DNA of 37,438 bases from Pseudomonadota bacterium (GTDB taxonomy: Bacteria > Pseudomonadota > Gammaproteobacteria > Burkholderiales > Burkholderiaceae_C): assembly GCA_023390985.1 (NCBI GenBank), contig JAEWBU010000156.1, forward strand, positions 1 to 37,438, read 5' to 3'. Both the position numbers and the translations under genes were made by a program. Below the pieces are notes generated by a model that saw only the letters and a program-made list of their open reading frames with translations, had not been told where the DNA came from and searched no databases. The number at the start of each line of letters is the position of its first letter. Position 1 is the first letter of the stretch. This document shows, piece after piece, positions 15,217 through 23,592 of the stretch.

Positions 15217-16736
15217 CCGCGAACCAGCCCATGAAAACCGCGCCATCCTGCGCGCTTCGCAGGCGCGAGCTGATGGCCGCAGCAGCGGCAGGCGCAGCCG
15301 TGATTGCACTTCCTGTCCATGCGACGGAGCGGAAGAACCCGTTCCCGTGCGGAGTTGCCAGCGGCTCGCCCAGCCATGATGGGTTCGTGCTCTGGACTCG
15401 GCTGGATCCGGAACTTGACGTCGGCGGTCGTGGCTTGGAGGTCACGTGGGAAGTCTGGCCAGAGGGCAAATCACCTTCGAGCGGAATGCGGGGGCGGGCG
15501 TCGACCAATGCCTCGTTCGGCCATTCCGTTCACGTCGAATTGGCAGGCTTGGCGGCCAACTCCTGGTTTCGCTACCGCTTTGCGTTGGGGGGCCATGAAA
15601 GCATTCAGGGCCGCGCGCGGACACTGCCAAACCCGGGAGCCGCCGAGGGACGGCTCACGCTTTGCGTGGCCTCCTGCCAGCAATGGGAGGACGGCTACTA
15701 TGTCGGCTATCGGCACATGGCCAAGGAGCAGCCGGACTACGTCCTGTTTCTCGGCGACTACATCTACGAGTACGCCGGACGACGCCGGGGGGTTCGGACC
15801 CACTCGCTGCCGGCGGCCCGGGATCTGGACGGTTATCGACTGCGGTACGCCCTCTACAAATCGGATGCCGACCTTCAGGCGATGCATGCGCAATGCACTT
15901 GGATCGTGGTTCCGGACGACCATGACGTCGAGGACAACTACGCGGGGCGCCATTCGTTCCGGAACCTGCCCGACTTCGGCGCCAGGAAGGCCGCGGCCCT
16001 CCAGGCATATTTCGAGAACATGCCGATGCGAGGCGCACGGATGCACATGGCTGTTGCTCGCGGTGGACTGGAGCCCCAACTCCATCAACGATATTCCGCC
16101 GGCCTGGCAGGCCTCCATGTCTTAGACACCCGGCAGTACCGTACATTGCCTGGCCGGGAAACGGATGGTCAGGCCACGATGCTCGGAGCGGCCCAGGAAC
16201 TCTGGCTGGCCGAGGGCCTGGGCAACTCCCGATCGCCTTGGAACATGATTGCGGTCCAGTCACGGTTCAGCCCTGCGAACTATGCGGCTGGTCGCGGGCG
16301 GCAGTACGGCTCCGACACATGGGATGCATTTCCGTCGGCCCGTGAGCAACTTCTGCGGTCCGTCAGCAACTCAGGAGCGAAGGGCGTGGTTTTTCTGTGC
16401 GGCGACATCCACCAGTTCTGGGTGTCGAACATCCACCGTGATCCCTACGACGTGGGGAGCGAAATCATCGCCGCCGAGTTCTGTACGATGAGCATCTCTT
16501 CCGCACCTGGAGTTGATTCCGTCCGTGCAGCGCGATCGCGCAGCAGCAACCCACATTGCCTGCTGAACGACGTGTCGCGCCGCGGTTACCTCTCGCTGAC
16601 GATCACACCTGAGCGCGTGCTGGTGTCACTGCGGCAGGTCGTGGATGTGGCAGATCCGGATTCAGCGTCTGACACATTGGCCGGGTTCGAGGTGACCCAG
16701 CGCGAAGGTGCGAGCGTCCTGAGCCGCTTGGAGTGA
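15213..16736 (+). CDS. Tat-exported PhoD-like phosphodiesterase/phosphatase
   Basis: A 507-residue metallophosphoesterase of the PhoD family. The N-terminus has a twin-arginine signal (LRRRELMAAAAAGAAVIAL, then HATERKNPFPCGVASGSP). An N-terminal Ig-like domain is followed by the catalytic domain with LCVASCQQWEDGYYVGYRHM, FLGDYIYEY, VPDDHDVEDNYAG (the ligand-rich W/DDHDxxDN motif) and FLCGDIHQFW. Bacillus PhoD is a wall teichoic acid phosphodiesterase. In this glycerol-phosphate capsule locus a periplasmic enzyme of the same kind could trim or recycle the polymer, which is inference. The start at 15213 overlaps the preceding stop as ATGA; an in-frame ATG at 15231 is an alternative and keeps the Tat motif. 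A 123-bp gap follows. Confidence 0.85.
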   Translation: MTANQPMKTAPSCALRRRELMAAAAAGAAVIALPVHATERKNPFPCGVASGSPSHDGFVLWTRLDPELDVGGRGLEVTWEVWPEGKSPSSGMRGRASTNASFGHSVHVELAGLAANSWFRYRFALGGHESIQGRARTLPNPGAAEGRLTLCVASCQQWEDGYYVGYRHMAKEQPDYVLFLGDYIYEYAGRRRGVRTHSLPAARDLDGYRLRYALYKSDADLQAMHAQCTWIVVPDDHDVEDNYAGRHSFRNLPDFGARKAAALQAYFENMPMRGARMHMAVARGGLEPQLHQRYSAGLAGLHVLDTRQYRTLPGRETDGQATMLGAAQELWLAEGLGNSRSPWNMIAVQSRFSPANYAAGRGRQYGSDTWDAFPSAREQLLRSVSNSGAKGVVFLCGDIHQFWVSNIHRDPYDVGSEIIAAEFCTMSISSAPGVDSVRAARSRSSNPHCLLNDVSRRGYLSLTITPERVLVSLRQVVDVADPDSASDTLAGFEVTQREGASVLSRLE

Positions 16737-16778
16737 ACGCCAACCGGGCTCTGGTCGGCTTCGCTCGGCGCCCCGCGG

Positions 16779-16808
16779 CCACTGCGCCGGAAGGGGCAGC
16801 GCCAGTGG
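16779..16808. other. Candidate stem-loop between phoD-like gene and kpsF
   Basis: CCACTGCGC can pair with GCG-C-CAGTGG (nine base pairs, one bulge) around an 11-base loop. There is no T-run after it on either strand, so it is not a standard terminator. It lies in the longest gap inside the capsule gene run and could process or attenuate the transcript. The rest of the gap shows only the GGAAAGAGGG ribosome-binding site of kpsF. Confidence 0.25.
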
Positions 16809-16859
16809 TGCGCAGCTTCAAACACTAGACGCGCCGGTTGCGCACAGAAGGAAAGAGGG

Positions 16860-17822
16860 ATGGGAAAAGTGTTGGACATCGCGAGAACGGTTCTCGCGCT
16901 CGAAATCGAGGAACTCCAGAACATGCGTAGCCGCCTCAACGCGGCTTTCGAACAAGCGATCGAGGTGCTGCTGAACATGCGCGGGCGCGTGGTCGTGGTG
17001 GGCATGGGCAAGTCCGGCATCATCGGCCAGAAGATCGCTGCGACTCTGGCTTCGACGGGCACCCCGGCGTTCTTCGTGCACCCTGGAGAAGCATTCCACG
17101 GCGACCTGGGAATGATCCGGCCGATCGACGTGGCCCTGCTGATCTCCAATTCCGGCGAAACGGAGGAAGTCCTGCGCATCCTCCCGTTCCTGCAGCACCA
17201 AGCCAACCAGGTGATCGCTATGACCGGTAACCCCACGTCCACCCTGGCGCGCCACGCCAACGTGGTGCTGAACGTCGGCGTTAGCCGGGAGGCGTGCGAA
17301 AACAATCTCGCGCCCACCAGTTCGACCACCTGCACGCTCGTGATGGGCGATGCGTTGGCGGTCGCGCTGTCGAACCAGAAGAATTTCCAGCCGGAAGACT
17401 TTGCCCGTTTCCATCCCGGCGGCAGCCTCGGTCGCAAGCTGCTGACCCGCGTGGCTGACGTGATGCACAAGGAGAACCTTCCTATCTGCCGCCCCGACTC
17501 GCGTTTCCGCGACGTAGTCCAGGCGATTACACGCGGACGCCTGGGCCTGACGCTGGTGATGAAGGACGGCGAACTCGTCGGCTTGATTACCGACGGGGAC
17601 GTCCGCCGCGCGTTCGACCGCGAAGGCGACTTCCGGTCGCTGCAGGCGCAGGACATCATGACCCGCAACCCGAAAACCGTCGCGCCAGACGTCCGGTTCG
17701 CTGAGGCCGAGGACGAGATGCGTGCCAACAAGATCAACGCGCTCGTGGTGAGGAATGCTGAGGGTGCCGCCGTTGGTGTTCTGCAGATTTACGACCTGAA
17801 CAGTCATGAACCCTCGACTTGA
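16860..17822 (+). CDS. kpsF: D-arabinose-5-phosphate isomerase KpsF (SIS + two CBS)
   Basis: A 320-residue cytoplasmic enzyme converting D-ribulose-5-phosphate to D-arabinose-5-phosphate, the first committed precursor of Kdo. The SIS domain (about 30-175) shows VVVVGMGKSGIIGQKIAATL, STGTPAFFVHPGEAFHGDLG and LLISNSGETEEVL. The linker FHPGGSLGRKLL leads to two CBS domains (about 205-260 and 270-318; DGELVGLITDGDVRRAF). Length is close to E. coli KpsF/KdsD (about 327). A purine-rich ribosome-binding site sits right before the ATG. It overlaps kpsC by 17 bases. The capsule context favours the paralogue name kpsF over housekeeping kdsD. Confidence 0.92.
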   Translation: MGKVLDIARTVLALEIEELQNMRSRLNAAFEQAIEVLLNMRGRVVVVGMGKSGIIGQKIAATLASTGTPAFFVHPGEAFHGDLGMIRPIDVALLISNSGETEEVLRILPFLQHQANQVIAMTGNPTSTLARHANVVLNVGVSREACENNLAPTSSTTCTLVMGDALAVALSNQKNFQPEDFARFHPGGSLGRKLLTRVADVMHKENLPICRPDSRFRDVVQAITRGRLGLTLVMKDGELVGLITDGDVRRAFDREGDFRSLQAQDIMTRNPKTVAPDVRFAEAEDEMRANKINALVVRNAEGAAVGVLQIYDLNSHEPST

Positions 17823-19923
17823 AGGCGACCTGGGAGCGACATCCGCCGGCATCTTGAGCTTGGCCGCGCTCCCAGTGCTTCTGCAGCGTCCGGTCGCGCG
17901 AGCCACGTCATGGTTCTGGCCTGGCGCGCGGCGCGGCCCCCCTCTCGCGGGCATCGTGGGATGGGGCTGCCGGCCAACCTCCCAGCGCGCGCGCCAACTC
18001 GCTGCCGCGCGTGCCCTTCCGTACTTGGCGCTGGAAGACGGATTTCTGCGTTCCCTGGGAACCGGTGAGCGATTCCCTCCCTTGTCCATCGTGGTCGACG
18101 ACATCGGCATCTACTACGACAGCACGCGCGCGAGCGCGCTGGAGCAACTGCTCGAATCCGCGGCCGACCTGCTCGGCGGCCGCGCCGAGCAGGTACGGCG
18201 GGCCCGCGAACTCGTGTTGGCGCACGGGTTGAGCAAGTACAACCATGCGCCTGCATTGGACGAGGCCTGGCCGGACGGCGTGCAGCGCGTGCTCGTGGTC
18301 GACCAGACCGCCGGCGACATGAGCGTGGCCCTGGGCGGCGCCACCGCGCGGACCTTCGCCGACATGCTGGCCGCGGCCCTTGCCGAGAACCCGTCGGCCA
18401 CCGTGTACGTCAAGACGCACCCGGAAGTGAGCTCGGGCCGCAAGGCCGGCCACTTCCAGCAGTTGCAGTCGCAGGGCCGAGTCGTCGTGCTGCGCGAAGC
18501 GGTGGAGCCGCTGAGCCTGCTCAAGCGCATGGACCGGGTGTACGTCGTCAGCTCCACGCTGGGTTTCGAAGCCCTGCTCGCCGGCAAGCCGGTGACCTGC
18601 TTCGGCCTGCCCTGGTACGCCGGCTGGGGCGCGACGGACGACCGGCAGTCGTCCCCGCGCCGCACGCGCTCTCGTACGGTGGACGAGCTGTTCGCGGCGG
18701 CCTATTTCGATTACACGCGCTACCTCGATCCCGTCACGGGGCAAAGGGGCACGATCTTCGACGTGATCGAGTGGCTCGCGCTCCAGAAACGGATGGTGCA
18801 GGCCATGCGGGGGCCGCATGGGATGCGCCGACTGATATGCGTCGGCTTCCGTCGCTGGAAGGCGGCCAATCTGCGGCCGCTCCTGGCCGGGGCGCTCGGG
18901 GACGTGGTGTTCGTCCCCGATACGGAGGCCGCCCGCGCGCTGCAGCCGCGGTCCGGCGACTGGCTCGTGTTCTGGGGCGCGGTGCCGCCCGCCGGCCTGG
19001 CGGAATTGGCCGAGGCTTGCTGGGCGCAGGCGATACGGGTGGAAGACGGGTTCCTCCGCTCGGTCGGCCTCGGGTCCGACCTGATCGCGCCCCGCTCCCT
19101 GGTGCTGGATCCCGCCGGCATCTACTTCGACCCGTCGCGTCCGAGCAGGCTCGAGGAGTTGCTGAACACGGCCGCGTTCGCGGCAAGCGAGCTGCACGAG
19201 GCACGCGCCGCGCGCGAGTTCATCGTGGCGAACGGCTTGACCAAGTACAACCTGGAGCCGCGCCGAGCACCCGACTGGAAGAACGCCCGCAAGCGCGTGG
19301 TGCTGGTGCCGGGCCAGGTGGAGGACGACGCCTCCATCCGCCTGGGATGCGCCGACGTCCGCACCAACGCCGGCCTGCTGCAGGCCGCGCGCGCGGCCTG
19401 TCCGGACGCCTTCATCGTCTACAAGCCGCATCCGGACGTCGCCAGCGGCAATCGGTACGGACGACTGGTGCTCGAGGAAGCCCGTCGCTGGGCCGACCAC
19501 GTGGAGACCCAGGTCTCGGTCGTCAGCTGCGTGGACGCGTGCGACGAGGTCCACACGATGACGTCCCTCACTGGTTTCGATGCCTTGCTGCGCGGCAAGA
19601 AGGTCGTGGTGTACGGCCAGCCCTTCTATGCGGGCTGGGGACTGACCAAGGACGTCCTCGCGGCGGACCAGGCGATGGCGTTCGGCCGCCGCAAGCGAAG
19701 CCTCAGCCTGGATGAACTGGTCGCGGGCACCCTGCTCCGCTATCCGATTTACTGGGACCCGAAGCTCAAGGGCTACACGACCTGCATGGCCGTGCTGCGG
19801 CAACTGGCCGCGGAACGCGATGCGCTGGAGCGCAGCGGCGGACTCGAGCGCCTGCGCACCGGCTGGTGGCGCCGCCAGGCACGCAAGGCACGCATCCTGT
19901 TCAACGCGTGGACCCGTCGATGA
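17806..19923 (+). CDS. kpsC: Capsule linker poly-Kdo transferase KpsC
   Basis: A 705-residue protein with two tandem glycosyltransferase modules, as in KpsC, which extends the Kdo linker on lyso-phosphatidylglycerol with alternating beta-2,4 and beta-2,7 links. Duplicate motifs are YLALEDGFLRSLG (near residue 76) and VEDGFLRSVGLG (near 412), GIYYDSTRAS and GIYFDPSRPS, GLSKYN and GLTKYN, VKTHPEVSSGRKAGH (near 205) and YKPHPDVASGNRYG (near 540), and the paired PWYAGWGATDDRQ and PFYAGWGLTKD. Length (about 675-710 in the family) is normal. It starts inside the kpsF end and its stop overlaps the next gene as ATGA. This start skips no conserved sequence. Confidence 0.93.
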   Translation: MNPRLEGDLGATSAGILSLAALPVLLQRPVARATSWFWPGARRGPPLAGIVGWGCRPTSQRARQLAAARALPYLALEDGFLRSLGTGERFPPLSIVVDDIGIYYDSTRASALEQLLESAADLLGGRAEQVRRARELVLAHGLSKYNHAPALDEAWPDGVQRVLVVDQTAGDMSVALGGATARTFADMLAAALAENPSATVYVKTHPEVSSGRKAGHFQQLQSQGRVVVLREAVEPLSLLKRMDRVYVVSSTLGFEALLAGKPVTCFGLPWYAGWGATDDRQSSPRRTRSRTVDELFAAAYFDYTRYLDPVTGQRGTIFDVIEWLALQKRMVQAMRGPHGMRRLICVGFRRWKAANLRPLLAGALGDVVFVPDTEAARALQPRSGDWLVFWGAVPPAGLAELAEACWAQAIRVEDGFLRSVGLGSDLIAPRSLVLDPAGIYFDPSRPSRLEELLNTAAFAASELHEARAAREFIVANGLTKYNLEPRRAPDWKNARKRVVLVPGQVEDDASIRLGCADVRTNAGLLQAARAACPDAFIVYKPHPDVASGNRYGRLVLEEARRWADHVETQVSVVSCVDACDEVHTMTSLTGFDALLRGKKVVVYGQPFYAGWGLTKDVLAADQAMAFGRRKRSLSLDELVAGTLLRYPIYWDPKLKGYTTCMAVLRQLAAERDALERSGGLERLRTGWWRRQARKARILFNAWTRR

Positions 19924-21089
19924 CTTCCCCCGACCCGAAGCGGACCGCCGAGGTCCGTCGCCGGCGCCTGCACTATTTCAGCGGCTTCGACCCCCGCGGT
20001 GCCGCGCACTACCACCGCCTGTGTCGCGAGGAGGCCGCCAAGCCCCAGCCCAGCGGAGACCTGCTGTCGGTGGGCCCGCGCGAGAAGCTGGACCGCCGGT
20101 CCAGCCGCTGGACGGTCGACTGGAAGGACGGCGCGCAAGGCAAGGTCGCCGTGTCGACCGAGCACGTGTTCATGAGCTGGGACGACATCGTCCGGGCCCA
20201 CTGGACACGCGGCCCTTTCGCCCTCGCCGCCGACTTCGTGCGGACCTACGCGCACCTTTTCCGGCACATCGGCGCGCGGCGCGTGTGGCGCATGTATCCG
20301 CCGGCCTTCAAGGCGGGCGTTCTGCCCCTGGCGCTCGTGCTGGCCCCCCTGCTTGTCGCCATCGCCCTCGGTTCCGTCATCGGATGGTGGGGCGCGCTCG
20401 CCGGCCTGGCGCTGGGCGCGGGCCTGTGGGTCCTCGCGGGCCGGGCCGGCCTGTTCTGGCTGCTCCGCATCTACGGCTTTTTCCGCCGCATGGGCGCCGG
20501 GCCCGTCGCGGGCCTGGAGGAGCGCACCCGGGAGTGGGTCGACCTCATCGTCGCTCGGCAGGAGCAGGATCCGGTCGACGAGGTACTGCTCGTCGGGCAC
20601 AGTGTCGGAACGCTGGTCATGCTCGATGCGGTCGATGCGCTACTCGAGGATCCGCGCTGGCAAGTCCTGCAGGCGGGGCGGCCGACGGCGATGCTCACCC
20701 TCGGCCACAGCATCCCCATGGTGGCGATCCCGCCTGCCGCGCATGCGTTCCGCGCCACGGTGGAACGCCTGAGCCGCGATCGACGCCTCTTCTGGTGGGA
20801 CGTTACGGCCCGCATCGACCCGCTGTGCTTCTACAACCTGCATCCGCTGGCGGGCAGCGGCGTACCGCATGCGGACGCGCGATGGCCGCTGCTGCATACG
20901 GCCCGTTTCATGCACATGTACGAACCGGCCGCGTGGGCCCGCATCCGCGCCGACAAGCTTCAGGCCCATTTCCTCTACCTGCACACGCCGCAAAAGCGCG
21001 GCAACTTCTCGCCGTACGACGTGTTCTACGGTCCGCAAGGGCTTCAGGCCCACGCCGGCATCCCGCGCCGGCCGGCGACCCATGGCTGA
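19920..21089 (+). CDS. Membrane protein with alpha/beta-hydrolase (lipase-like) motif
   Basis: A 389-residue protein beginning MTSPDPKRTAEVRRRRLHYF. Two or three hydrophobic helices (about 140-185: LPLALVLAPLLVAIALGSVI, then LAGLALGAGLWVLAGRAG) divide it. An N-terminal block SGFDPRGAAHYHRLCREEA looks family-conserved, and a C-terminal domain holds VLLVGHSVGTLVMLDAVDAL (Ser of GxSxG near residue 228). The start at 19920 overlaps the kpsC stop as ATGA, so the two are translationally coupled; the 18 codons upstream lie inside kpsC. I do not know a characterised homologue. A membrane-bound esterase or lipase in the capsule pathway is a fair guess, and deacylation of the phospholipid anchor is one speculative role. 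It overlaps the next gene by 8 bases. Confidence 0.65.
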   Translation: MTSPDPKRTAEVRRRRLHYFSGFDPRGAAHYHRLCREEAAKPQPSGDLLSVGPREKLDRRSSRWTVDWKDGAQGKVAVSTEHVFMSWDDIVRAHWTRGPFALAADFVRTYAHLFRHIGARRVWRMYPPAFKAGVLPLALVLAPLLVAIALGSVIGWWGALAGLALGAGLWVLAGRAGLFWLLRIYGFFRRMGAGPVAGLEERTREWVDLIVARQEQDPVDEVLLVGHSVGTLVMLDAVDALLEDPRWQVLQAGRPTAMLTLGHSIPMVAIPPAAHAFRATVERLSRDRRLFWWDVTARIDPLCFYNLHPLAGSGVPHADARWPLLHTARFMHMYEPAAWARIRADKLQAHFLYLHTPQKRGNFSPYDVFYGPQGLQAHAGIPRRPATHG

Positions 21090-21810
21090 CTGGCGGGTGC
21101 GCTTCGCCCGCGCGTGGCGGGCCCGCTGCGACCGGCGCGCGCGCCTCTCCGTGCTGGTGCTCGGGGACTCCCACGTGCGGGTGTTCGAGCACTGGTGGTT
21201 CATGTGGGCCCTGCCGTCGGTGCGATGGCACGTCGAGTATGTTCCCGGAGGCACGGCGTACGGCTTGCGCAATGCCGCCTCGCAGACGCAGGCGCGCCAC
21301 CGCTTCGACCAGGCGCTCGGCAGCGTGCCGCATGACCTCGTACTGCTCAACCTGGGCGAGGTGGACACCGGCTACAACCTCTGGGCCCGCGCCGGCTCCT
21401 CGGGCCGCGATGCGCACGCGCTGATGCTGCAGGCGGTCGACCACTATCTCGATTTCATCCGCGAGGTCGCGGCATCGCACCGGCTCGTCGTGCTCGGCGC
21501 TCCGCTCCCCACCCTGCCCGACGACTTCGACGTCACGGATGAAGTAGGCGCCACCCGCAGGCGCGTCGCAAGCACGCACCGCGAGCGGACTGCCCTGACG
21601 CTGGCGTTCAACGCCGAGGTGGCGCGCCGCTGCGCCGCGCTGGGGGTACCGCACCTCGACGACCGTTCAGCCAGCCTCGGCCCGGGCGGCATTGTCCGCC
21701 GCCAGTGGCAACATCCCGAGCGGCACGACCACCATTACGGCCGCAAGGCCTATGCGCGGTGGCTCGCCCGCGCCTTGCGGCCCCACCTCAGTCCCTTCCG
21801 ACCCTCATGA
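21082..21810 (+). CDS. SGNH/GDSL-family hydrolase or acyltransferase
   Basis: A 242-residue protein with SGNH hydrolase motifs: VLVLGDSHVRVFEH (catalytic Ser in GDSH, near residue 30), PGGTAYGLRNA (Gly block), LLNLGEVDTGYN (third block, where GEVD replaces the usual GxND) and DHHYGRKAYARWL near the C-terminus, supplying the Asp-x-x-His-like pair (RHDHH). No signal peptide is seen; the N-terminus is arginine-rich. Family members remove or transfer acyl groups on sugars or lipids. In this position the likely substrate is the capsule repeat, the Kdo linker or the lipid, but which one is unknown. It overlaps the gene before by 8 bases and the P450 gene after by 4. Confidence 0.75.
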   Translation: MADWRVRFARAWRARCDRRARLSVLVLGDSHVRVFEHWWFMWALPSVRWHVEYVPGGTAYGLRNAASQTQARHRFDQALGSVPHDLVLLNLGEVDTGYNLWARAGSSGRDAHALMLQAVDHYLDFIREVAASHRLVVLGAPLPTLPDDFDVTDEVGATRRRVASTHRERTALTLAFNAEVARRCAALGVPHLDDRSASLGPGGIVRRQWQHPERHDHHYGRKAYARWLARALRPHLSPFRPS

Positions 21811-23198
21811 GTTCGCATTTCTGCCCTGCCTACCCGCGCCCGCGCCGCAGCAAGGCCTCTTCGCTGCTGATGTTCTTCAGTGCCCGGCGTTCCTGGCTCG
21901 ATGCCTTGTACGAGCGCAGCTACCGCATGCAGATGGGTGAGGTGCACCTGCCCGGCATGGACCTGTACATGGTCAACGAGCCGCCGCTGGTACGCCGCAT
22001 CATGGGCGAGGAGGCCGCGGCGTTTCCCAAGAGCCCGCTACTGGGCGAAGCGCTCAAGCCGCTCCTGGGCGAAAGCATCTTCACCACCAACGGTGCCCAG
22101 TGGCGGCGCCAGCGCGACATGATGGATCCGGCGTTCGCCCAGGCACGCCTGGCCGTGGCGTTCCCGGCCATGCGCGACGCGACGAGCGCGATGCTCGACC
22201 GGCTCGGGGCGCTGCGCGACGGCGCGGAGCACGACGTGGAAGTGGAGATGACGCATGTCACCGCGGACATCATCTTCCGCACCATCTTTTCAGTGCCCAT
22301 GGAAGGCGCGGATGCGCGGCGGATCTTCGAGGCGTTCTCGCGCTTCCAGGCGATCGCCCCGCGCTTGATGCTTCCTTCGATCTACGGCGTGCGCTGGCTG
22401 GTCTGGCCGTGGGATACCTGGCGCAGCCGGAAGGCGGCGCGAGAGATCCGCGGACTGCTCGAAAAGCTGATCCGCCCGCGCTACGAGGCGCACCTGCAAG
22501 GCGCGCCGGCGGCTTCCGCCGACATCCTGCAGGCCTTCATGGAAGCGCGCGATCCCGAATCCGGCAAGGCGTTCAGCTTCGACGAGCTGGTCGACCAGGT
22601 CGCGATGCTGTTCCTGGCCGGACACGAGACCTCCGCCAGCGCGCTCACCTGGGCGTTGCACCTCCTGGCGAACGCGCCCGACGTGCAAGAACGCGCGCGG
22701 GGAGAGGTCGATCGCGCCGCGGGACGCCGGAGGCTCGAGGCAGGCGACTTGCGGGAACTGGAGTTCGTGCGGAACGTCTTCCGCGAGACGCTTCGCCTGT
22801 TTCCGCCGGTGGGGTTCGTGGCGCGCGAGGCCGCGCATGGCTGCACGCTCCGCAAAAAGCCCGTCCCGGAGGGCGCAACGGTGGTGGTCGCGCCATGGCT
22901 GATCCATCGGCATCGCGAGCTCTGGGCCCAGCCGGATGCATTCGATCCGGACCGCCATGCCCGCGAAGGCGCGCGCGACTCGCTGAAGCACGCCTACCTG
23001 CCGTTCGGCATGGGCCCGCGGGTCTGCCTCGGGGCGACGTTCGCGCTGCAGGAAGCCACGCTCATTCTTGCCGAGCTGCTGCGGGCCTATCGCCTGGAAG
23101 CCGTGCCGGGACATGTACCGCAACCCGTGGGCCGGCTCACGATCCGATCGGCCAACGGCGTGAGGCTGCGGCTGCGGCGCCTGGGAGCGCCGGCATGA
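21807..23198 (+). CDS. Cytochrome P450
   Basis: A 463-residue soluble-looking P450 monooxygenase. Landmarks are LPGMDLYMVNEPPLVRRIM near the N-terminus, the helix-C block NGAQWRRQRDMMDPAFAQ, the I-helix oxygen-activation motif AGHETSASALTWAL, the ExxR of the K-helix in FRETLRLFPP, and the heme-binding loop FGMGPRVCLGATFA with the Cys ligand. The pattern is that of bacterial CYPs close to the fatty-acid and alkane hydroxylating type, but the substrate cannot be read from sequence. No ferredoxin or reductase gene is adjacent, so redox partners must come from elsewhere. It overlaps both neighbours by 4 bases, so it belongs to the same transcript as kpsC. A P450 inside a capsule operon is unusual. 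Confidence 0.9.
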   Translation: MSSHFCPAYPRPRRSKASSLLMFFSARRSWLDALYERSYRMQMGEVHLPGMDLYMVNEPPLVRRIMGEEAAAFPKSPLLGEALKPLLGESIFTTNGAQWRRQRDMMDPAFAQARLAVAFPAMRDATSAMLDRLGALRDGAEHDVEVEMTHVTADIIFRTIFSVPMEGADARRIFEAFSRFQAIAPRLMLPSIYGVRWLVWPWDTWRSRKAAREIRGLLEKLIRPRYEAHLQGAPAASADILQAFMEARDPESGKAFSFDELVDQVAMLFLAGHETSASALTWALHLLANAPDVQERARGEVDRAAGRRRLEAGDLRELEFVRNVFRETLRLFPPVGFVAREAAHGCTLRKKPVPEGATVVVAPWLIHRHRELWAQPDAFDPDRHAREGARDSLKHAYLPFGMGPRVCLGATFALQEATLILAELLRAYRLEAVPGHVPQPVGRLTIRSANGVRLRLRRLGAPA

Positions 23199-23542
23199 AG
23201 GAACGGCTGGCCGGATTCGCGCTGATGTGCGTTGTGGTGCCCCTCGCCGTGGTCGGCTACCTGCTGCTGGTGTGGATCGGCCTGTTCGGACCCAATACCC
23301 GCGGCCGCGCCGGCGTGCGGGCGCTGGACCACTTCGTGAACGCGACCGTTTTCGATGGCTATGCCTGGGAGTCGATCTCGTCGCATGCATGGCGCGTGCG
23401 CGAGGAGAAGCGCTGGGCGCGCCTGGTGATCCGGCTGACCGACCGCCTCCAGAAGGACCACTGCATGCGGGCCAACAAGCGCGAGCAGCCCGTGGTCGAC
23501 CTCGCGCTGCAGAAGGGCCTGCACAAGCAGACGATCTTCTAG
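23195..23542 (+). CDS. Small protein with one N-terminal membrane helix
   Basis: A 115-residue protein with a hydrophobic helix at residues about 5-31 (LAGFALMCVVVPLAVVGYLL and on), then a soluble basic domain containing WESISSHAWRVREEKRWARL and DRLQKDHCMRANKREQP. The S-AWR...D-HC spacing resembles small proteins seen in proteobacterial phage-like contexts, but I cannot name the family. The ATG overlaps the P450 stop (ATGA), making it the last gene of the coupled chain that starts at kpsF. It might anchor or assist the P450 at the membrane; that is a guess from position. No clear terminator follows within the next 50 bases. Confidence 0.6.
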   Translation: MKERLAGFALMCVVVPLAVVGYLLLVWIGLFGPNTRGRAGVRALDHFVNATVFDGYAWESISSHAWRVREEKRWARLVIRLTDRLQKDHCMRANKREQPVVDLALQKGLHKQTIF

Positions 23543-23592
23543 TGCGGTCCTCGCGATGTGCAGGGCGTTGACCTGCCGTCGGCCACGTTGAT

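Noticed and set aside
16586..17737. Long minus-strand frame opposite kpsF and the end of the PhoD-like gene
   Set aside because: The sense strand encodes intact SIS and CBS domains; the antisense product has no recognisable content.
17908..19803. Long minus-strand frame (631 codons) opposite kpsC
   Set aside because: An antisense shadow created by codon bias in kpsC; the sense motifs are unambiguous.
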